A DNA stretch of 64,000 nucleotides from Clostridia bacterium (lineage in GTDB: Bacteria; Bacillota; Clostridia; Oscillospirales; CAG-272). This document shows positions 1-9,166 of this stretch, piece by piece. Positions within the stretch are counted from its first letter, which is position 1; each line of letters opens with the position of its first letter. The DNA lies in NCBI GenBank assembly GCA_017453305.1, contig JAFTKJ010000033.1, forward strand, positions 39,774 to 103,773, read 5' to 3'. The notes under the pieces were generated by a model. It did not search any database, was not told where the DNA came from, and saw only the letters and a list, made by a program, of their open reading frames with translations. The translations under genes were made by a program, and so were the position numbers.

Positions 1-1
1 C

Positions 2-169
2 GATATCGACGGCGAAATTCTTTATCAAAAGCTTCGCGCACGCGGCATCCTGGTGCGCCACTTTACCAAGCCCATCATTGCACAGTACAACCGCATCACC
101 GTGGGAACACGGGAACAGATGCAAACGCTTCTGGACGCGATTGCGGGCATTTTGGAGGAAACGAAATGA
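2..169 (+). CDS. hisC: Histidinol-phosphate aminotransferase, C-terminal fragment (cut by window edge)
   Basis: The last 55 residues of a PLP-dependent aminotransferase enter from the left edge. The segment RGILVRHF, followed by a YNRITVGT-type stretch, is the characteristic HisC C-terminus, with the arginine that contacts the substrate phosphate and carboxylate. The stop overlaps the hisB start (ATGA), so the two are translationally coupled. HisC converts imidazole-acetol phosphate to histidinol phosphate. The N-terminal domain and PLP lysine lie outside the window. The his context makes the assignment firm. Confidence 0.85.
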   Translation, partial: DIDGEILYQKLRARGILVRHFTKPIIAQYNRITVGTREQMQTLLDAIAGILEETK

Positions 170-753
170 GATACGCAGAAATCAACCGCAAAACAGCGGA
201 GACCAATATTTCTTTACAGTTAGATCTGGACGGTAGCGGAACGTCGAAGATTGACAGTGGCTGTGGCTTTCTTGACCACATGCTCACACTGTTTGCACGT
301 CACGGCAGATTTGACCTTACCCTTACCTGCAAGGGCGACACCTACGTAGATGACCATCACACCGTGGAGGACATTGGCATCGCGCTTGGTGACGCGTTCG
401 CGCAAGCGCTGGGAGAAAAGCGCGGCATTCTTCGCTACGGCGACACGCTCCTCCCCATGGATGAGGCATTGATCCTCTCCGCAGTGGATCTTTCGGGCAG
501 AGCTTACCTTGGCTACGCCTTGGAGATCTCGGCGGAAAAGGTGGGGAGCTTTGACACCGAGCTGTGCGAGGAATTTTGGCAGGCGTTCGTACGCAACGCC
601 GCTTGCACTCTGCACGTGCGCCAATTGGCAGGCAAAAACGCACACCATATCATTGAGGGGTGCTTTAAATCGGTAGCGCGCAGCTTGAAAACCGCGGTTG
701 CCATCGATCCCGAATTTGCCGACGAGATCCCCTCGACGAAGGGAGTTCTCTGA
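166..753 (+). CDS. hisB: Imidazoleglycerol-phosphate dehydratase
   Basis: A 195-residue monofunctional HisB, the usual length for the dehydratase without a phosphatase domain. It dehydrates imidazole glycerol phosphate to imidazole-acetol phosphate. The two manganese-binding repeats are visible: FLDHML near residues 35-40 with DDHHTVED at 62-69, and [15 protein letters not shown] from about residue 160. The start overlaps the hisC stop and the stop overlaps the hisH start by four bases, so it sits inside a tightly coupled his operon. Its position next to HisC catalyses consecutive steps. Confidence 0.96.
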   Translation: MRYAEINRKTAETNISLQLDLDGSGTSKIDSGCGFLDHMLTLFARHGRFDLTLTCKGDTYVDDHHTVEDIGIALGDAFAQALGEKRGILRYGDTLLPMDEALILSAVDLSGRAYLGYALEISAEKVGSFDTELCEEFWQAFVRNAACTLHVRQLAGKNAHHIIEGCFKSVARSLKTAVAIDPEFADEIPSTKGVL

Positions 754-1373
754 TGATCGCGATCATTGATTACGGTGTGGGAAACCTCTTTTCCCTTGCC
801 AGCTCCTTCTCTGCCATCGGCGCTGACGCCGTGGCGACATGTAACCCCGATGTGATTCGCACAGCGGATCGCATCATTCTGCCCGGTGTGGGCGCGTTTG
901 AAGATGCCGCAAACAAGCTGCGCGAGAGCGGCATGGCGGCACTGGTCAAGGAAGAAGCCGCACGCGGAAAGCCCATCATGGGCATTTGCCTTGGCATGCA
1001 GCTGCTGTTTGAAAAAAGCTTTGAATATGGGGAACACGAAGGACTTGGCTTGATCAAAGGCGCGGTGCGTCCGATTGCCGACGTCATTCCCGCAGGGCTC
1101 AAAATTCCGCACATCGGCTGGAATGCTCTGCACCTGACGCGTCCCGATCCCTTGTTCAAATATTTGAAGGACGGCGACTACGTCTACTTTGTGCACTCTT
1201 ATTACGCCGCAGATTGCGATGAGAGCGTCATTGCAACCACGGAATACGGTGCTCCCCTGACCGCCGCCGTATCGTGCGGCAACGTGATGGGCTGTCAATT
1301 CCATCCCGAAAAGAGCGGCGACGTGGGACTTTCGATCCTGCGCGCATTTTGTGAAATGGAGGTAGCAAAATGA
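753..1373 (+). CDS. hisH: Imidazole glycerol phosphate synthase, glutaminase subunit
   Basis: A 206-residue class I glutamine amidotransferase that supplies ammonia to HisF. The nucleophile cysteine is Cys79 in GICLGMQLLF, and the His-Glu pair of the triad is His184/Glu186 in FHPEKSG. The oxyanion segment PGVGAFEDA is at about residues 44-52. It overlaps hisB upstream and hisA downstream (ATGA junctions). HisH and HisF are encoded two genes apart with hisA between them, a common order in Bacillota. Confidence 0.96.
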   Translation: MIAIIDYGVGNLFSLASSFSAIGADAVATCNPDVIRTADRIILPGVGAFEDAANKLRESGMAALVKEEAARGKPIMGICLGMQLLFEKSFEYGEHEGLGLIKGAVRPIADVIPAGLKIPHIGWNALHLTRPDPLFKYLKDGDYVYFVHSYYAADCDESVIATTEYGAPLTAAVSCGNVMGCQFHPEKSGDVGLSILRAFCEMEVAK

Positions 1374-2083
1374 ATCTCTTCCCTGCGATTGATCTGTACG
1401 GTGGCAAGGCGGTGCGCCTTTACAAGGGCGACTACGCGCAAATGACCGTTTACAGCGAGGATCCCTCCTCCGTTGCCTCCGATTTTGCCGCCGCAGGCGC
1501 ACACTTCATTCACATTGTGGATCTGGAGGGAGCCAAAAACGGCGACACCCCCAATTTTGAAACCGTTTGTAAGATCAAGGAGCGCTCCGGACTCTTTTGT
1601 GAGATCGGCGGCGGCATTCGCACCATGGAGGTCATCGACCGTTACCTCTCGGCAGGCATCGACCGTGTGATACTTGGCACTGCAGCCGTTGGAAACAGCG
1701 AGTTTGTCCGCCAAGCGGTGCAAAAATACGGTGACCGCATTGCGGTAGGCGCCGACCTCAAGGACGGCTACGTAGCTGTCAAGGGCTGGACCGAAACCAC
1801 CTCCCTTTCCGCCGAGGATTTCTTTGCGCAGATGCAGGCACTCGGTGTCAAAACGGTCATCTGCACCGACATCTCCAAGGACGGCGCCATGATGGGCACC
1901 AACCTGGAGCTGTACCGCACGCTGTCGGAGCGTTTTTCCATGCAGCTTGTGGCATCGGGCGGCGTATCCTCAATGGAGGACGTGGAAAAGCTTTCCAAAA
2001 TGGGACTTTACGGTGCCATTATCGGAAAAGCCTACTACACGGGTGCCATTGATCTGAAGCAAGCATTGGAGGTGGCGAAATGA
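1370..2083 (+). CDS. hisA: Phosphoribosylformimino-5-aminoimidazole carboxamide ribotide isomerase
   Basis: A 237-residue TIM barrel that performs the Amadori isomerisation of ProFAR to PRFAR. The catalytic Asp8 lies in FPAIDLYGGK, and the second catalytic Asp is in the CTDISKDGAM segment near residue 165. The phosphate-binding GGIRT and ASGGVSS loops of the HisA/HisF family are present. It overlaps hisH upstream and hisF downstream by four bases each. Confidence 0.95.
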   Translation: MNLFPAIDLYGGKAVRLYKGDYAQMTVYSEDPSSVASDFAAAGAHFIHIVDLEGAKNGDTPNFETVCKIKERSGLFCEIGGGIRTMEVIDRYLSAGIDRVILGTAAVGNSEFVRQAVQKYGDRIAVGADLKDGYVAVKGWTETTSLSAEDFFAQMQALGVKTVICTDISKDGAMMGTNLELYRTLSERFSMQLVASGGVSSMEDVEKLSKMGLYGAIIGKAYYTGAIDLKQALEVAK

Positions 2084-2838
2084 TCACCAAGCGTATCATT
2101 CCCTGCCTGGACGTCAAAAACGGCAGAGTGGTCAAGGGTGTGAATTTTCAAGGACTTGCCGACGTTTCTTCCCCCGTGGAGCTGGCAAAATACTACAGTG
2201 CAAACGGCGCCGACGAGCTGGTGTTCTACGACATCACCGCCTCCGCCGAGGGACGCGCGCTCTTTACCGACATTCTGACCGAAACCGCGAAAAGTGTTTT
2301 TATCCCACTGACCGTGGGCGGCGGCATCAACACATTGGAGGATTTTGACCGCGTGCTCAAGTGCGGTGCCGATAAGGTAAGCGTCAACTCGGGTGCCATT
2401 CGCAATCCCTCTCTCGTTTACGAGGCGGCAAAGAGATACGGCGACCAATGCGTGGTGCTCTCCGCCGACGTCAAGCGAGTGGACGGTGTTTTTCGCGTAT
2501 TTGCCAAGGGCGGCAGAGAGAACACGGGCATGGAGGCAATTGAATGGATCCGCCGTTGCGTCGATTCGGGCGCCGGCGAGGTCGTGCTCAACTCCATCGA
2601 TACCGACGGTGTCAAGGGTGGCTTTGACCTGGAAATGCTGGAAGCGGTCTGCAACGCCGTTTCCGTTCCCGTCATCGCATCGGGTGGTGCTGGATGCATC
2701 GAGCATTTTATCACCCTCTTTCAAACGCTCCCACGCGTGGATGCGGGCTTGGCGGCTTCCATCTTCCATTTTGGAGAGGTCGCGATCTCGGATCTGAAGC
2801 AAAAAATGGCCGCATCGGGCATTCCGACACGGCAATGA
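2080..2838 (+). CDS. hisF: Imidazole glycerol phosphate synthase, cyclase subunit
   Basis: A 252-residue TIM barrel that uses ammonia from HisH to convert PRFAR to imidazole glycerol phosphate and AICAR. Asp11 (IPCLDVKNGRVVKG) and the second catalytic aspartate (SADVKR, about residue 130) are present, along with GGGI and ASGGAG phosphate loops. The start overlaps hisA. The IASGGAG region and C-terminus are complete, so the gene is intact. Confidence 0.95.
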   Translation: MITKRIIPCLDVKNGRVVKGVNFQGLADVSSPVELAKYYSANGADELVFYDITASAEGRALFTDILTETAKSVFIPLTVGGGINTLEDFDRVLKCGADKVSVNSGAIRNPSLVYEAAKRYGDQCVVLSADVKRVDGVFRVFAKGGRENTGMEAIEWIRRCVDSGAGEVVLNSIDTDGVKGGFDLEMLEAVCNAVSVPVIASGGAGCIEHFITLFQTLPRVDAGLAASIFHFGEVAISDLKQKMAASGIPTRQ

Positions 2839-2853
2839 GAAAGGAACTGAACT

Positions 2854-3504
2854 ATGTTAAATATTGACGAATTGAAATTTGATAAGGATGGGCTCATCCC
2901 CGCCATTGTGGTGGACGCTGTTTCCAAAAAGGTGCTGACGCTGGCTTACATGAACCGCGAAAGCCTGCAGATCACTATGGAAAAAGGCTTGACCTGCTTT
3001 TGGAGCCGCTCCCGCGGAGAGCTTTGGCTCAAGGGGGAAACCAGCGGCAACTACCAGCACGTGGTTTCCATCACCGCCGACTGTGATAAGGACGCGCTTG
3101 TGGTAACGGTGGAAAAGGACGGTCCTGCCTGCCACACGGGCAGTGATTCTTGCTTTGAAACCCCCGTATGGGAAAGCGACGAGCTGCACGAGTTTTCACT
3201 TGGCGGCTTGATGAAGCTGATCGAGGGCAGAAAGATCGACAAAAAAGAAGGCTCCTACACCACGTACTTGTTTGAAAAGGGCTTGGATAAGATCCTGAAA
3301 AAGGTGGGCGAGGAATCCACCGAGGTCATTATTGCCGCAAAAGCAGAGGACAAGGCGGAAACGATTTACGAGATCGCCGATCTTGCATACCACGTGATGG
3401 TTTTGATGATTGAGGCGGGAATTTCCCTGGAGGACATTCACCGTGAGCTTGCCTCCCGTCACGTTGTTGACCATAAGGTAAAGCAAGAGAAAATGACCCA
3501 ATAA
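2854..3504 (+). CDS. hisIE: Bifunctional phosphoribosyl-AMP cyclohydrolase / phosphoribosyl-ATP pyrophosphohydrolase
   Basis: A 216-residue fusion. Residues 1-115 are HisI, with [16 protein letters not shown] (51-66), the metal-binding DCDKDAL (77-83) and the zinc cysteine segment CHTGSDSC (93-100). Residues 120-216 are the all-alpha HisE domain, with [14 protein letters not shown] and the EIADLAYH helix. It performs the second and third steps of histidine synthesis. A GAAAGGAA ribosome site lies upstream. It is the last gene before the terminator hairpin, so the operon ends here. Confidence 0.95.
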   Translation: MLNIDELKFDKDGLIPAIVVDAVSKKVLTLAYMNRESLQITMEKGLTCFWSRSRGELWLKGETSGNYQHVVSITADCDKDALVVTVEKDGPACHTGSDSCFETPVWESDELHEFSLGGLMKLIEGRKIDKKEGSYTTYLFEKGLDKILKKVGEESTEVIIAAKAEDKAETIYEIADLAYHVMVLMIEAGISLEDIHRELASRHVVDHKVKQEKMTQ

Positions 3505-3534
3505 ACCCGAAAAAACATCAACATTCAAACAAAA

Positions 3535-3575
3535 AAGCACGAGGCACCTCAGATGCATTTGAGGTGCCTCGTATT
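3535..3575. terminator. Bidirectional terminator between the his operon and the GH63-like gene
   Basis: A perfect hairpin with arms GAGGCACCTC (3541-3550) and GAGGTGCCTC (3561-3570). On the minus strand it is followed by a T run (plus-strand AAAAAA before 3538). It can end the minus-strand gene at 3578 and, with the weaker downstream T stretch, the his operon. Confidence 0.75.
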
Positions 3576-3577
3576 AT

Positions 3578-4756
3578 TTAATCTTCGTTCAAAATGAAGC
3601 GAATGATAAATGCTGCTGTCCAACCGTATCCACTCGCGCCGCGTCCTTCTCCCGTGCGAGAATCATAGTATTCAAACAGATCTCGCCGCTCCTCGGCGCA
3701 CATATCCAATATTCTTTCTCGATATCCTTCAGCAAGATGTATGTAGCCATATTTTTTCAGCCCAATGATTGCCGGATAGTCGATGTTCAGCCAAGTAGGT
3801 CCACGGAAATAATCCCCCGAGGAATATGCCGGGAAATTGTAAGAAACACTTGGCATCATGGGATAAAACAGCTCCGCATCCTCGGCAAGACGCGCCATAC
3901 AATCCGCTTGATGCACATCGGCGATCCCAACAAACAGCGGCATAAATGAAGCCGGTGTCAACACCTCGGTAGAGGTTCCATCCGCTATCCTTGTGTCACA
4001 GTAAGCCCCTTGTTCCTCATGCCACAATAAGCGATTGATCTCTCGGCTCAAATCGACTTCTGCTTGCCGCCATTTTGGTATATCGTCATCCTTTTTCAGG
4101 CGCTCTGCCATATATGCCAGTGAGCGGTACGCCAAAACCATATAACAGTTCAGATCAATGGGCCATAACACGTCCGGAAGTGCTTCGTCCCAGCGTGGAG
4201 AAGTATCCCATCCGGATTCAAACTTTACAAAATACGGAGTCTTCCCTTCGTCCGCATCGTAATGGAACAAGCCGCCTTTTTTGCGCCGCGCACACCAAAA
4301 TGCCTCGTATTTGCTTAAAACCCGATACGCCTTGCAAAGCTCTTGATCGTTCGGATCCTCTTCGTCAATCTCACGGTATGCCCAAAACCATATCGGTGGT
4401 TGTGAACGATTATCTATAATAGCACCATTCGGGCAGACCAAATTTGGCAAGCATCCATTTTCATGTTGTGCTTCAAATAAAATATCCGCTTGCTCTCGCG
4501 CCCATGCCACGTCCCATTTTGCCAATGCCATGGCACAAAAGGCGCTGTCCCAGTTCCAATGTCCCACGTACCGAGGCATTGCGGGTGCCAGAGAGCGACG
4601 CGTTCCCCAGCACGGTAATTTTCCATCAATCGCGGGAATGATATTTCCATACAGTGTTTTTATAGCTCGACGCAGTAAACCTTCATCACGTGCGGTCAAT
4701 TGTTTCCGACAGCGTCCTTGCAAAATCTTCAACGCGCCTGCTTCATCTATGCTCAT
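3578..4756 (-). CDS. GH63/MGH1-like (alpha/alpha)6-barrel glycoside hydrolase
   Basis: A 392-residue soluble protein with no signal peptide. WNWDSAF (67-73), HENGCLPNL, SGWDTSPRW and FRGPTWLNIDYPAI are the conserved blocks of the mannosylglycerate-hydrolase-like/GH63 clan, whose members cleave glucosylglycerate, mannosylglycerate or terminal alpha-glucosides. The aspartate of SGWD is the likely general acid by analogy. The start follows a GGAGGGG ribosome site. It lies 61 bp behind a small lipoprotein gene and probably shares its promoter. The substrate cannot be read from the sequence. Confidence 0.72.
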   Translation of the reverse strand: MSIDEAGALKILQGRCRKQLTARDEGLLRRAIKTLYGNIIPAIDGKLPCWGTRRSLAPAMPRYVGHWNWDSAFCAMALAKWDVAWAREQADILFEAQHENGCLPNLVCPNGAIIDNRSQPPIWFWAYREIDEEDPNDQELCKAYRVLSKYEAFWCARRKKGGLFHYDADEGKTPYFVKFESGWDTSPRWDEALPDVLWPIDLNCYMVLAYRSLAYMAERLKKDDDIPKWRQAEVDLSREINRLLWHEEQGAYCDTRIADGTSTEVLTPASFMPLFVGIADVHQADCMARLAEDAELFYPMMPSVSYNFPAYSSGDYFRGPTWLNIDYPAIIGLKKYGYIHLAEGYRERILDMCAEERRDLFEYYDSRTGEGRGASGYGWTAAFIIRFILNED

Positions 4757-4817
4757 ATTTTTCCCCTCCAGTCACAGTACTTAAAATCACCTGCCCCGCC
4801 GTAGGCACTTTTGATTT

Positions 4818-5075
4818 TTATTTCCCCGTGGGCGGAATGGGCGCTGCGGTCCAATCCGATATATCCAAGGGGTTGAAAACGACCTTGATACACGAAAGAG
4901 AAGCAATATACGCCTTCAATTCCGCTTGCACAAGCTCCTCATTCGGTGCGGTGGTGGCGTCGGCGTTTTCCTCGGTTGCGGTCGTATCTATTTCATCCTC
5001 TCCGCGTGCAAAATCGCATGCGGCGGCAGAGCAAGCAATGGTTGAAGCAAGCAAAAGCGAAATGATTTTTTTCAT
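4818..5075 (-). CDS. Small lipoprotein of unknown function
   Basis: An 85-residue protein starting MKKIISLLLAST, with a lipobox-like SAAAC ending at Cys20. After cleavage the mature part is an acidic, Thr/Glu-rich linker (about residues 25-50) and a short C-terminal segment. A strong AAAGGAGG ribosome site lies 5 bp upstream and a consensus promoter further up (5107-5135). It is probably membrane-anchored at the outer face. No domain is recognised. It heads a two-gene unit with the GH63-like hydrolase. Confidence 0.72.
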   Translation of the reverse strand: MKKIISLLLASTIACSAAACDFARGEDEIDTTATEENADATTAPNEELVQAELKAYIASLSCIKVVFNPLDISDWTAAPIPPTGK

Positions 5076-5106
5076 TCAACGTCCTCCTTTTTGTTTTCGC
5101 AGCTTC

Positions 5107-5135
5107 AGTATAACATATCAAAAACTGCTTGTCAA
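5107..5135 (-). promoter_or_regulatory. Sigma-A promoter of the lipoprotein-GH63 unit
   Basis: On the minus strand, TTGACA (5130-5135) and TATACT (5107-5112) are separated by exactly 17 bp, about 30 bp upstream of the lipoprotein start. Confidence 0.8.
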
Positions 5136-5234
5136 GTGGGTATGAAAAAGTGGAGCGAAAAACCTTTTTTGCCCCCCTTTTGCGCCAAAAGTGGAGCGTG
5201 GGTGGGGAAATTTCGCAATTTACATCAATGCAAC

Positions 5235-5264
5235 AAGAGGCTGATTCAGTTGAATCAGCCTCTT
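5235..5264. terminator. Hairpin downstream of the GH115-like gene
   Basis: A 14-bp inverted repeat, AAGAGGCTGATTCA (5235-5248) against TGAATCAGCCTCTT (5251-5264), lies 11 bp beyond the stop of the minus-strand gene at 5276. There is no strong T run on the minus strand, so termination by this hairpin is plausible but not certain. Confidence 0.5.
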
Positions 5265-5275
5265 TTCAGTGTTTC

Positions 5276-7387
5276 TTATTCCGTTTTTTCTTTTGCCAAC
5301 AGCTCTGCGGTATGAGCGTGGAAGTATGGAAAATGCTGATTTCCACGCTCGAATTGGTAGAGACTGACGTGCTTGTTGTGCGCGCCGAAATCATAGAACG
5401 GACGCACAATGGTTTCGCCTTTACCCGTCAAAAGAGAGAGGATGCACTCCATCAGATTATGCGCGTGCACAAAGCATGCAAGGTACTCGTGCTTATACCA
5501 CACCTGCCACTTGACGCTCTCCACCAAATGGAAGCCCTTGAAGATTTCCTCCATCGCATCGATGGCGGCTTGCATCTCGGCAATCGCATCCTTCTTTTCT
5601 CCCCTCATATACGCCTTGACGGAAAGCCCCTCGTGCTCCATGGCAACGTTGAGGAAGTGGATGGCGCGAATGGGAGTGACCACGTTCTCCAAAAACAGAT
5701 CCTTGGAGCGCGCCGGAATTTCATCTATGAGAGCCTGCGATTCCTTCCAAAGTGCGGGCAGATATGCCGTATCCTCATGAGGGACGCTGTTAAAATCGTC
5801 CACGGTCTTTGCCCAGATCTCGGAGAACTCCTCCTCACCCTTGAGCACGCGAATGTATTTTCTTGCAAGCTCGTGCATGTAAAGGGATTGACGGAACTCG
5901 GTCAGCACCTGATTGTAATCGGCTCTCCACATGGTTTTGTACATACCAAGGCATTCAAAGCCATACCCAAAGGGCGCCTTGTCCTTTTGCGGATAGCGGA
6001 AGTTGGAGGTGTCAAAAAGGCGAACGTAGATAGAGGCAACCTTGGCTGCAATTTCGGGATCGTCATAATGGCTTTGCGCATACTCGGCAATCGTTTGCTC
6101 CATCTGCGCGTGCGGCTCCTTTTGGAGATATCGCTCCGCGTCGTATGCAAACTTCATGGCAGAGCCGAGGCTTACGGGGAACGGACGAATGTTACCGACG
6201 TTGATGATCAAACAGCCATCCCCACCCTTTTTGCGCAGACGCCCGATCTCTTGGTAGCAGGTAGCGGGAGAGACCGCCTCGGTGATACGATTGCGGCATG
6301 CGGAAACGTGAAAATACACGCCGTCGCCCACCTCGGAGCGTCCCGCATCGGTGAGATAGCCTGCACCGTCGTTGGACCAGACACGAATGACCCCCTCCGG
6401 AATTTGCAGATGTCCTTCCTTATACAACTCGGCTTGCTCCTCGTACATGTTAAAGATGATATCTGCGTCGGGTTGTACGGCACGGATCATTTCTACCTGC
6501 TTTGCAATGGCGCGGCTGATAACGGCACCGCGACCTGCGTTGTCGGCAGGCGCGTTCTGATCCATGTGCCAGAAGGGCCCGTCTCCCTTGCCGCGGAAGG
6601 TGACCGTCCACAGCATTTTTCGATGCTTTTGCGCGTCGATGCATTTTTTCCAAAGATCCTCAAAAACCTCCGGATTGGTGATGTAAGAGAAGGGCAGATC
6701 CTTGGGCCAGGTGTATACGTTCAGCCCCAAGGGAGTGACGTGGTGATCGTTGACGTACAAGCCGCGAGCACTGATAAAATCGCGTGCGGTTTCGTCGGGA
6801 TAGATACGAGTTCCGGGCGCTATGGTGTTGCCGTACAAGCGCAGGATCAATTCACAGATCTTGTTGAAATAATATGGATCGATCTGATTTTCCCCATAGG
6901 GATCGCGATAGGAGCCGGTCAGGAGATCCTCATTGTTGATAAAAAATCCACGGTAGCGGAAGGAAGGCTCCTTGCCGATCAGTTCAAAGTCTTCGGGAAG
7001 TGTGATCACGTCCTGCTTTTTGGGCAGAAAATCGTTCCAAAAATACCATGGGTCAACACCAAGAACGTCTTCGCTAAAGCGGTAAATGGCAAAAATCAAG
7101 CCAAGCTCATCGGATCCGCGCAAGGTCAATGCGTTGCCGTTTCGCTCCACGCGGTAGCATTCTCTACCAATCACGCGGTCGGTTTTTGCATGCTCCTCGG
7201 CTGCCTCTCCCACGTAAATGGCAGGGCCATGGTAAAACTGCGGCAGTTCCTCCAATACGTGCGGCTCCATACCAAACACCGTGTACCAGTCGTTGGCAAG
7301 ATCGTCCAGAGCCTTTTGGACGCCTACCGTTTCACCCTTCCACATTACGATCGGCGTATGCCGATCGATCGCAAATGCAGCACCCAT
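5276..7387 (-). CDS. GH115-like glycoside hydrolase (putative alpha-glucuronidase)
   Basis: A 703-residue protein. The start at 7387 is chosen because an AAAGGAGAT ribosome site precedes it; a longer frame to 7519 would begin upstream of the promoter. Segments such as GVDPWYFWND, SFRYRGFFINNEDLL, VTFRGKGDGPFW and VWSNDGAGYL resemble the GH115 catalytic region, whose known members release (4-O-methyl)glucuronic acid from xylan. There is no signal peptide, so any action would be on imported oligosaccharides. The family call rests on motif resemblance only; it could be a related family of unknown specificity. Confidence 0.6.
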   Translation of the reverse strand: MGAAFAIDRHTPIVMWKGETVGVQKALDDLANDWYTVFGMEPHVLEELPQFYHGPAIYVGEAAEEHAKTDRVIGRECYRVERNGNALTLRGSDELGLIFAIYRFSEDVLGVDPWYFWNDFLPKKQDVITLPEDFELIGKEPSFRYRGFFINNEDLLTGSYRDPYGENQIDPYYFNKICELILRLYGNTIAPGTRIYPDETARDFISARGLYVNDHHVTPLGLNVYTWPKDLPFSYITNPEVFEDLWKKCIDAQKHRKMLWTVTFRGKGDGPFWHMDQNAPADNAGRGAVISRAIAKQVEMIRAVQPDADIIFNMYEEQAELYKEGHLQIPEGVIRVWSNDGAGYLTDAGRSEVGDGVYFHVSACRNRITEAVSPATCYQEIGRLRKKGGDGCLIINVGNIRPFPVSLGSAMKFAYDAERYLQKEPHAQMEQTIAEYAQSHYDDPEIAAKVASIYVRLFDTSNFRYPQKDKAPFGYGFECLGMYKTMWRADYNQVLTEFRQSLYMHELARKYIRVLKGEEEFSEIWAKTVDDFNSVPHEDTAYLPALWKESQALIDEIPARSKDLFLENVVTPIRAIHFLNVAMEHEGLSVKAYMRGEKKDAIAEMQAAIDAMEEIFKGFHLVESVKWQVWYKHEYLACFVHAHNLMECILSLLTGKGETIVRPFYDFGAHNKHVSLYQFERGNQHFPYFHAHTAELLAKEKTE

Positions 7388-7469
7388 GTCTTTATCTCCT
7401 TTTGTAAAAAGACAAACCTGTCTTTTTTGTGGTGAAAAAACCGCTTCTCGAATGCGCTTTTTCAGGACT

Positions 7470-7498
7470 ATTATAGCAGACTCCCATGCGTTTGTCAA
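7470..7498 (-). promoter_or_regulatory. Consensus promoter of the GH115-like gene
   Basis: On the minus strand, TTGACA (7493-7498) and TATAAT (7470-7475) are spaced by 17 bp, about 80 bp upstream of the chosen start. This argues against a start at 7519. Confidence 0.85.
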
Positions 7499-7557
7499 GC
7501 AAATGTGACTCTTTTTCACCTGTCTATTATTTCACAAAAAAGCACCGTGAAGCAGAC

Positions 7558-7605
7558 ACAAAAAAGAACGCACGACCGAGGGATCAGCCACGGGCATGCG
7601 CTCTT
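7558..7605 (-). terminator. Intrinsic terminator after the GT2 gene
   Basis: On the minus strand a 15-bp stem with one mismatch pairs 7591-7605 with 7564-7578 and is followed by TTTTTT. It lies just beyond the stop of the gene at 7619. Confidence 0.8.
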
Positions 7606-7618
7606 CATTTAGGTAAAT

Positions 7619-8929
7619 TCACTTTTCAATCGGTTGGTTCAGAGTATCAAAATCGGTAGTATCCGAGTGCGGAATGGGCTTCCAGCCGACGTTCTTCATA
7701 AACAGTGCCGCGATCTCGGCAGGCGAGGACACCAAAAGGAAAAACGGCCATACGAACGCAGACACGATTTTGATCCACAAAGGAATCTTCGGGAATCTCT
7801 TGCGCTCCATCCAATAAAGGAGGAGGGAGGCGAAGACCATCAGCGCGTAGGAGGCGAGGAAGCTGATCAGCCATCCCATCCAGCTCTCCTTGAAATAAAC
7901 GATCAGATCCGCACCAAACAGCGGCGAGATGGCAACGAGGATTGCCTGCAACAGCCAGATGCACGCACCGATGACGCACACGGGCAGAATGTTGACGGAA
8001 ATATCAAAAATGGAGATCTTATGCTTGGCACCGCCCTTTTTGGGAGAGGTGAAAAGCGCCTTGATCAGATCCTTCAGGCGCGTAACGCAAACCAGAAGGT
8101 GCCCCTTTGCCCAACGCACGCGCTGACGCCACATAACGTGCGCATCGGTGGGCTGCTCATCGTAAAACATTGCCTCGTCGCAAAATACGATCTTGTTGTT
8201 TTGCAGAAGCTGATCGGCGGTGAACTCCCAGTCCTCGGTAAGAGTCACGTAGTTCCAGCCGTCCTTGACGATATTGGAGTTGATGACGTAGCCCGTGCCC
8301 TGCACACGCGTGGAGCATCCAAGCACCGTACGTCCGCGGCTCTCAAAGCGGCATCCGTACGCAAAGTACAAGCCGTACATGGCAGAGAGGAGATTAGATC
8401 CGAAGTTTTTGGAATTGCGGAAGGATGTAATCACGCACTTGCGGTCGCATGCCACGAATGCGTCGTTCATTTTTTCAAAGTACTGCTTATCAAGAATATT
8501 ATCGGCGTTGAATAAAAAGAAACCGTCGTAATTTTCGATACCATAGTCGCGTTTGATCTGTTTGAACAGATAGCGGAACGCATAACCCATGGTGCATTCC
8601 TCGGGGTTGTTGTACTCGTAAACGTACGCCCCGTTGGTTGCGCGCGCCACCTCGGCGGTGCGGTCGGTGCAGTTGTGTGCAATAACAAATACATCCAACT
8701 TGTCCTGCGGATAGTTGCATTTGCGCACGCTTTCAATCAAGCCTGCAACCACGTTCTCCTCGTTGCGTGCGGGAATGATGATGCCGTAGCGAAGCTTTTC
8801 CTCGCTTTTGGGGAAGGTCTTTCTTTTAAACACTCCTACGATTGCAAAGAACACGAAATGCACCGTCAGGAGTGACATGATAAAATACAATACGGACGTG
8901 ACGATATTAACAACAGATAAATACTCCAT
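7619..8929 (-). CDS. Membrane glycosyltransferase, family 2 (processive type)
   Basis: A 436-residue protein with one or two N-terminal membrane helices (about 5-35), a GT-A catalytic domain (50-300) and two or three C-terminal helices. Visible motifs are IIPARNEE, FNADN (metal-binding DxD equivalent), TEDWEF (catalytic TED) and QRVRWAKG (QxxRW of processive synthases). It should polymerise or transfer an NDP-sugar at the cytoplasmic membrane. The start at 8929 follows a GGAGG site and replaces an upstream in-frame ATG at 9004. It is monocistronic with its own promoter and terminator. The polymer is unknown. Confidence 0.85.
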   Translation of the reverse strand: MEYLSVVNIVTSVLYFIMSLLTVHFVFFAIVGVFKRKTFPKSEEKLRYGIIIPARNEENVVAGLIESVRKCNYPQDKLDVFVIAHNCTDRTAEVARATNGAYVYEYNNPEECTMGYAFRYLFKQIKRDYGIENYDGFFLFNADNILDKQYFEKMNDAFVACDRKCVITSFRNSKNFGSNLLSAMYGLYFAYGCRFESRGRTVLGCSTRVQGTGYVINSNIVKDGWNYVTLTEDWEFTADQLLQNNKIVFCDEAMFYDEQPTDAHVMWRQRVRWAKGHLLVCVTRLKDLIKALFTSPKKGGAKHKISIFDISVNILPVCVIGACIWLLQAILVAISPLFGADLIVYFKESWMGWLISFLASYALMVFASLLLYWMERKRFPKIPLWIKIVSAFVWPFFLLVSSPAEIAALFMKNVGWKPIPHSDTTDFDTLNQPIEK

Positions 8930-9061
8930 GAAAACCTCCGTTCCTGTTTTGTGCATAGGCGAATAAAAAACAGCACCGAGGCTGTTGGCATGCCGTAAGG
9001 ACACGCTTCCGTTATGTTGACCGCTTAATGCACTTTGCTTGATCGGTAAACGAACTACTAC

Positions 9062-9090
9062 ATTATATCACACATTTGTCGTATTATCAA
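9062..9090 (-). promoter_or_regulatory. Promoter of the GT2 gene
   Basis: Minus-strand TTGATA (9085-9090), a 17-bp spacer and TATAAT (9062-9067). The leader to the start at 8929 is about 125 bases and contains no recognised element. Confidence 0.8.
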
Positions 9091-9166
9091 GCCTTTTCTT
9101 CACATTTGTCCATTTTTAAAGAAGAAATGATCGGAAAATTTATCAAAAAAAGCATTTTTGATGAAT

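Noticed and set aside
5129-7435. A 768-codon open frame on the plus strand
   Set aside because: It lies entirely antisense to the GH115-like gene, has no ribosome site or promoter, and its product is a low-complexity shadow typical of third-position bias in the real gene.
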